From: Rhynochetos jubatus | Lineage: Eukaryota; Chordata; Aves; Eurypygiformes; Rhynochetidae | Direction of reading: 5' to 3' | Length of the DNA: 64,000 nucleotides | Assembly (NCBI GenBank): GCA_027574665.1 | Contig: CM050653.1 | Location: 10,066,664-10,130,663 of the forward strand | Part shown: positions 61,101 to 64,000 of the stretch, piece after piece | How the letters are laid out: each line of letters opens with the position of its first letter | Position numbering within the stretch: the first letter of the stretch is position 1 | Notes under the pieces: model-generated | Told to the model about the DNA's origin: nothing | The model's input: only the letters and a program-made list of their open reading frames with translations | Database searches by the model: none | Made by a program: the position numbers and the translations under genes

Positions 61101-64000
61101 TCATGTTGTCCCTGCAAAGCCCAAAAGGGAAGGAGCGAGTGTGAAAGGAAGATCAAAACACATGCTCTCACGATGAGTGTGGATGCTGTGATTTCAGGGA
61201 AACACCTCTGCGTCTGCCTGGAAACCATCACAGGTTTTCTAGGATGTCTCCAAGGGGGGAACGGGACCTCACCGCATTGGCTGGATGTTTAATTGCATCG
61301 CTTCAACGCCTGTTTCCATTGCCGTGCGCATACACCTTTCTGCTTAAACGGCACGCGTAGTTTTTTCCACCCCTTGTTTGGGAAGTGCTCATCCTCTGGC
61401 CAACGCAGAGCAGCTTGCTTGTTCTTTAGGCTGTCGGTGACTGCAGTTCCATGAAGTCTTACGATAGCAGGGGTCATTTTTACACTATATCAACATTAGA
61501 GAAATATGGTTGGGAAAATTAACTCAAAAATCAAAAGTTACTTCCAAATTTTTAAGACAGTGCTAACAGTGCAAAATGCTAGATCACTCAAAAACCAGTA
61601 GGCAAATACACCTCTTAGATGTATGAGGTTAAAGCTTAGGAAGTGTATGTTTCTGCCTGATTTTTGGAGTCCAAACGTGTGACATCGTGGGATGCTTGAC
61701 TATGTTACATTGAGCGGTGCTGGTTGCATGTTGCTACGTGAGACCATGAGATAGGTTGGAGCTTCTTTAGAAGACTGTATGCTCAGAGCTGGGGAAGGAA
61801 GGAGATCTAAGGAGACATAAGGAGCGCTAAGCTGACACTTCCCACGGCACCTGGAAGGGACACTCGCCGAAGGTGCGTGACTTGATCCTGGCAGCAGATG
61901 CAAGACAGAACTTGCCATACTGGTAGTGTTGTGACAACATGGGTTTTACTGCTTCAGCATTCCAGGTGAGGAGGTAACCAGCACTAGAACCTTCCCAGTG
62001 CGGTGAGTCACACTTTATACCCGTCAAAATGACTTGTCAGCTACCTGGCCCGCTGTCCTGTCTTTGATAGTGACTAATGGTGGATGCCTACGCGGGAGCA
62101 CAGGAACAGGCTCAGCATGTAATTATAGCTCACCAGAATGTTTTCCCAGCTGCCGCACTCTGTGGGTCAAAGGCTCCTGGATCCAGAAACGGTCGGTCTC
62201 TTGCCCACTTTTTTTTTTCCATTGACTGGTTCAATTGCCTCTTAACCTAGAAAACTGCTCAGTACCCAGTGTCCCATGGCAAGGGATACCTCATCTGACT
62301 CTGCTGGGTAATGAGATAGCCCCTGTGTTTTAAACCGAGCTCCTGCGAGCTTCCTTTGGTTTCCTCCCTTCCTTCAACCTGATGTTGGAAGAGGCAATGA
62401 ACACTACATCCTTGTTTACCTTTTCCATGCCACTCATGATTTTACAGACTTCACTCATGGCAGCCTTTGCTTAATTCTGCTGCCCTCAGTCTTGCCAGGT
62501 TCTCACGGGCTCTGGAATGAGAATGCATGAGCTCATGGCAGTGATGGTATCTCCAGAGCATGGTTCCACACACCTTCGCCCTCCTTCCCACCCCCTCAGC
62601 CAAAATCGCGTCATGGGGCATTCCTTGTCGGCTGAGAGGATGCGGCACCTCCTGACTCAGGCGCAGCTCCTGCCGCTGCTCGTTGTCCTCAGGCTGCAAG
62701 CGTTAGCGGCCCGTAACTCTGCTTGGCTGGCAGCACACCGAGTAAGTGCTTTATTGTAAGAAGCACCTGGTGTTGCCCGCTCCCACGGAAAACTGGCGTT
62801 GGCTGTATGATCCCTGCCGACCAGGGAGACGGGTGCGGTAACCCTGGGAAGACACCTTGCTCCTGGTGTGACACGTTCCTGCAGGCAGCGCCAGGAGACG
62901 AGGTGCTGTGACTCCATTCCTCCCCGGTTTCTGCAGCGCTGCCCCTGGCAGTACAACAGCTTCTCCACTCCCAAGCCCTTCTTGTCCAACATGCAGACGG
63001 TGTATCCCATCTGTCGCAATCTGTGACTTTTTCTGTTCCCCATGGCATCTTTTGTGCAGGGACAGCTGTGCACAAGTGTTCGCTTACTGGGTTTTAGGGT
63101 CACCGACGTCATCTGGGAAATCTTAAATGACTGGGGAGTTAGTTATTAGGAAACATCAGTGATGGTAGGGAGGATCCTGAGAGATGGGAGGGTGCAGGAC
63201 ATCAAACACTGATTCTTAAAGTGCAATGTCAGAATTGGCTCATTGATCTAATCCCCCGGAAAGGTTCTGCAAGGATGTGTGTCTGGCTCTGCAGTTCTGG
63301 TTCAGATCCATCTTTCCTTTAAATAGGATTTTTCCCAATAGGTGTTCCACCTGTGCGCAGACACAGGCTCGAGTGACCGGTAACCTGTGCTCGCTGTGCC
63401 TCTGTTCCAGCAGACAGCCCTGCTGTGGTTTGCAGAATCCAGGCTTTTTTTGGTCCGACCGCACCGATGGCCTCTTTTTTTCTCAGCAGGATTCAGGTTT
63501 GGTGGTGGCGGTTTTTTAATCAACGAAATGACTTCCCTTGGAACCACAGATTTTTCTATCATGAATACTTAGGAAAATATTATTCAGCTCGTGTAATGCG
63601 AGCCTCAGATTGCATTAGGAGATGGGATGTGATAGAGCACAATGGTTATGAGTCACCTCGTATCATGTTTTATTGTGATGTGTCAGCTGAGAAAGCTAGA
63701 GAGCTATAGGTGTTTCTACCAGCCCAGTTATGAAACAACCGCTTGTTCCTGCAGGGATTACTAAGATTTTCCTAGGCTCGTTAGCAGATAGGCTTAGGTC
63801 TGTGGTTTAGCAATGTTTTGTTTAAGTTGCTAACAATGAGCAAGAATCTATTTTCCACCCAGAAAAGTAATCAGTCAGTTGTTAGCAAGAGTTAACCTTG
63901 CTCAAAAGCTTGAGTCATCGGGATGAGACTGTCTCTCATGGCAGAGCGGACAGTTCGTGAGGCTGTCTGGTTTAGGCCTACTTTCTGCTGGCATTGAGTA
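58131..64000. other. Apparent intergenic sequence downstream of DNAJB6
   Basis: No recognisable exon, RNA gene or transposon. Overlapping short open frames at about 62.5-63.1 kb and 63.4-63.7 kb match nothing I know. In other vertebrates the next gene is PTPRN2, convergent to DNAJB6, but I saw no PTPRN2 exon here, so its 3' end is presumably beyond base 64000. Confidence 0.6.

Noticed and set aside
62657-63112. Overlapping 128- and 151-codon minus-strand frames
   Set aside because: Considered as the 3' end of PTPRN2, but they show none of the conserved phosphatase-domain or C-terminal sequence.
63425-63709. A 94-codon + strand frame with an unusually non-repetitive composition
   Set aside because: No family recognised, the first half is low complexity, and no splice or transcription evidence can be seen; possibly a conserved noncoding element instead.

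Overview
This is a vertebrate nuclear window, almost certainly from a bird. It contains one recognisable gene, DNAJB6, on the + strand, split into nine exons between about 4.2 and 56.6 kb. The avian call rests on chicken-repeat-1 (CR1) LINE copies with the typical bird 3' end (at 10.8, 16.3, 35.5 and 45.0 kb, plus older ones) and on solo LTRs of a retrovirus family I associate with birds. No exon 1 or promoter is visible, so the window opens inside intron 1.

Layout: 1-4209 intron 1; 4210-4318 first coding exon (ATG at 4254); exons at 5742-5851, 8929-8988, 9381-9491, 21743-21868, 22789-22930 and 25115-25220. These join in frame, with every intron GT-AG, into a 239-residue short isoform: a J domain with HPD, a G/F-rich linker, an S/T-rich region and a C-terminal domain. 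Several poly(A) signals follow between 25.7 and 27.3 kb. A 23.5 kb intron then leads to a further exon (48690-48896) and a last exon (56543-56625). Using a donor at 25185/25186 instead of reading to the short stop gives a 324-residue long isoform ending in a lysine/arginine-rich nuclear-targeting tail. Its 3' UTR runs to a poly(A) signal near 58.1 kb. The rest (58.1-64 kb) is apparently intergenic.

Most interesting observation: if the donor at 48896/48897 is not used, the reading frame runs 34 codons into intron 9. It ends in KPKPKSQARGCCVLT-stop, a basic stretch with a C-terminal CaaX box (CVLT) preceded by a second cysteine. An AATAAA lies 20 bases after that stop, followed by a GU-rich stretch. 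DNAJB6 here could therefore have three C-termini chosen by two successive splice-or-polyadenylate decisions: soluble (short), prenylated/membrane (predicted, new) and nuclear (long). The paralog DNAJB2 is known to have a geranylgeranylated isoform, which makes this plausible.

Second point of interest: at 43.3-44.5 kb in the large intron there is a CG-enriched stretch. It holds two strong hairpins within about 210 bases (one carrying inverted octamer sites, the other shaped like a small pre-miRNA), a CTCF-like motif and repeated TTAATTACTG sites. It looks like a regulatory or small-RNA locus embedded in DNAJB6.
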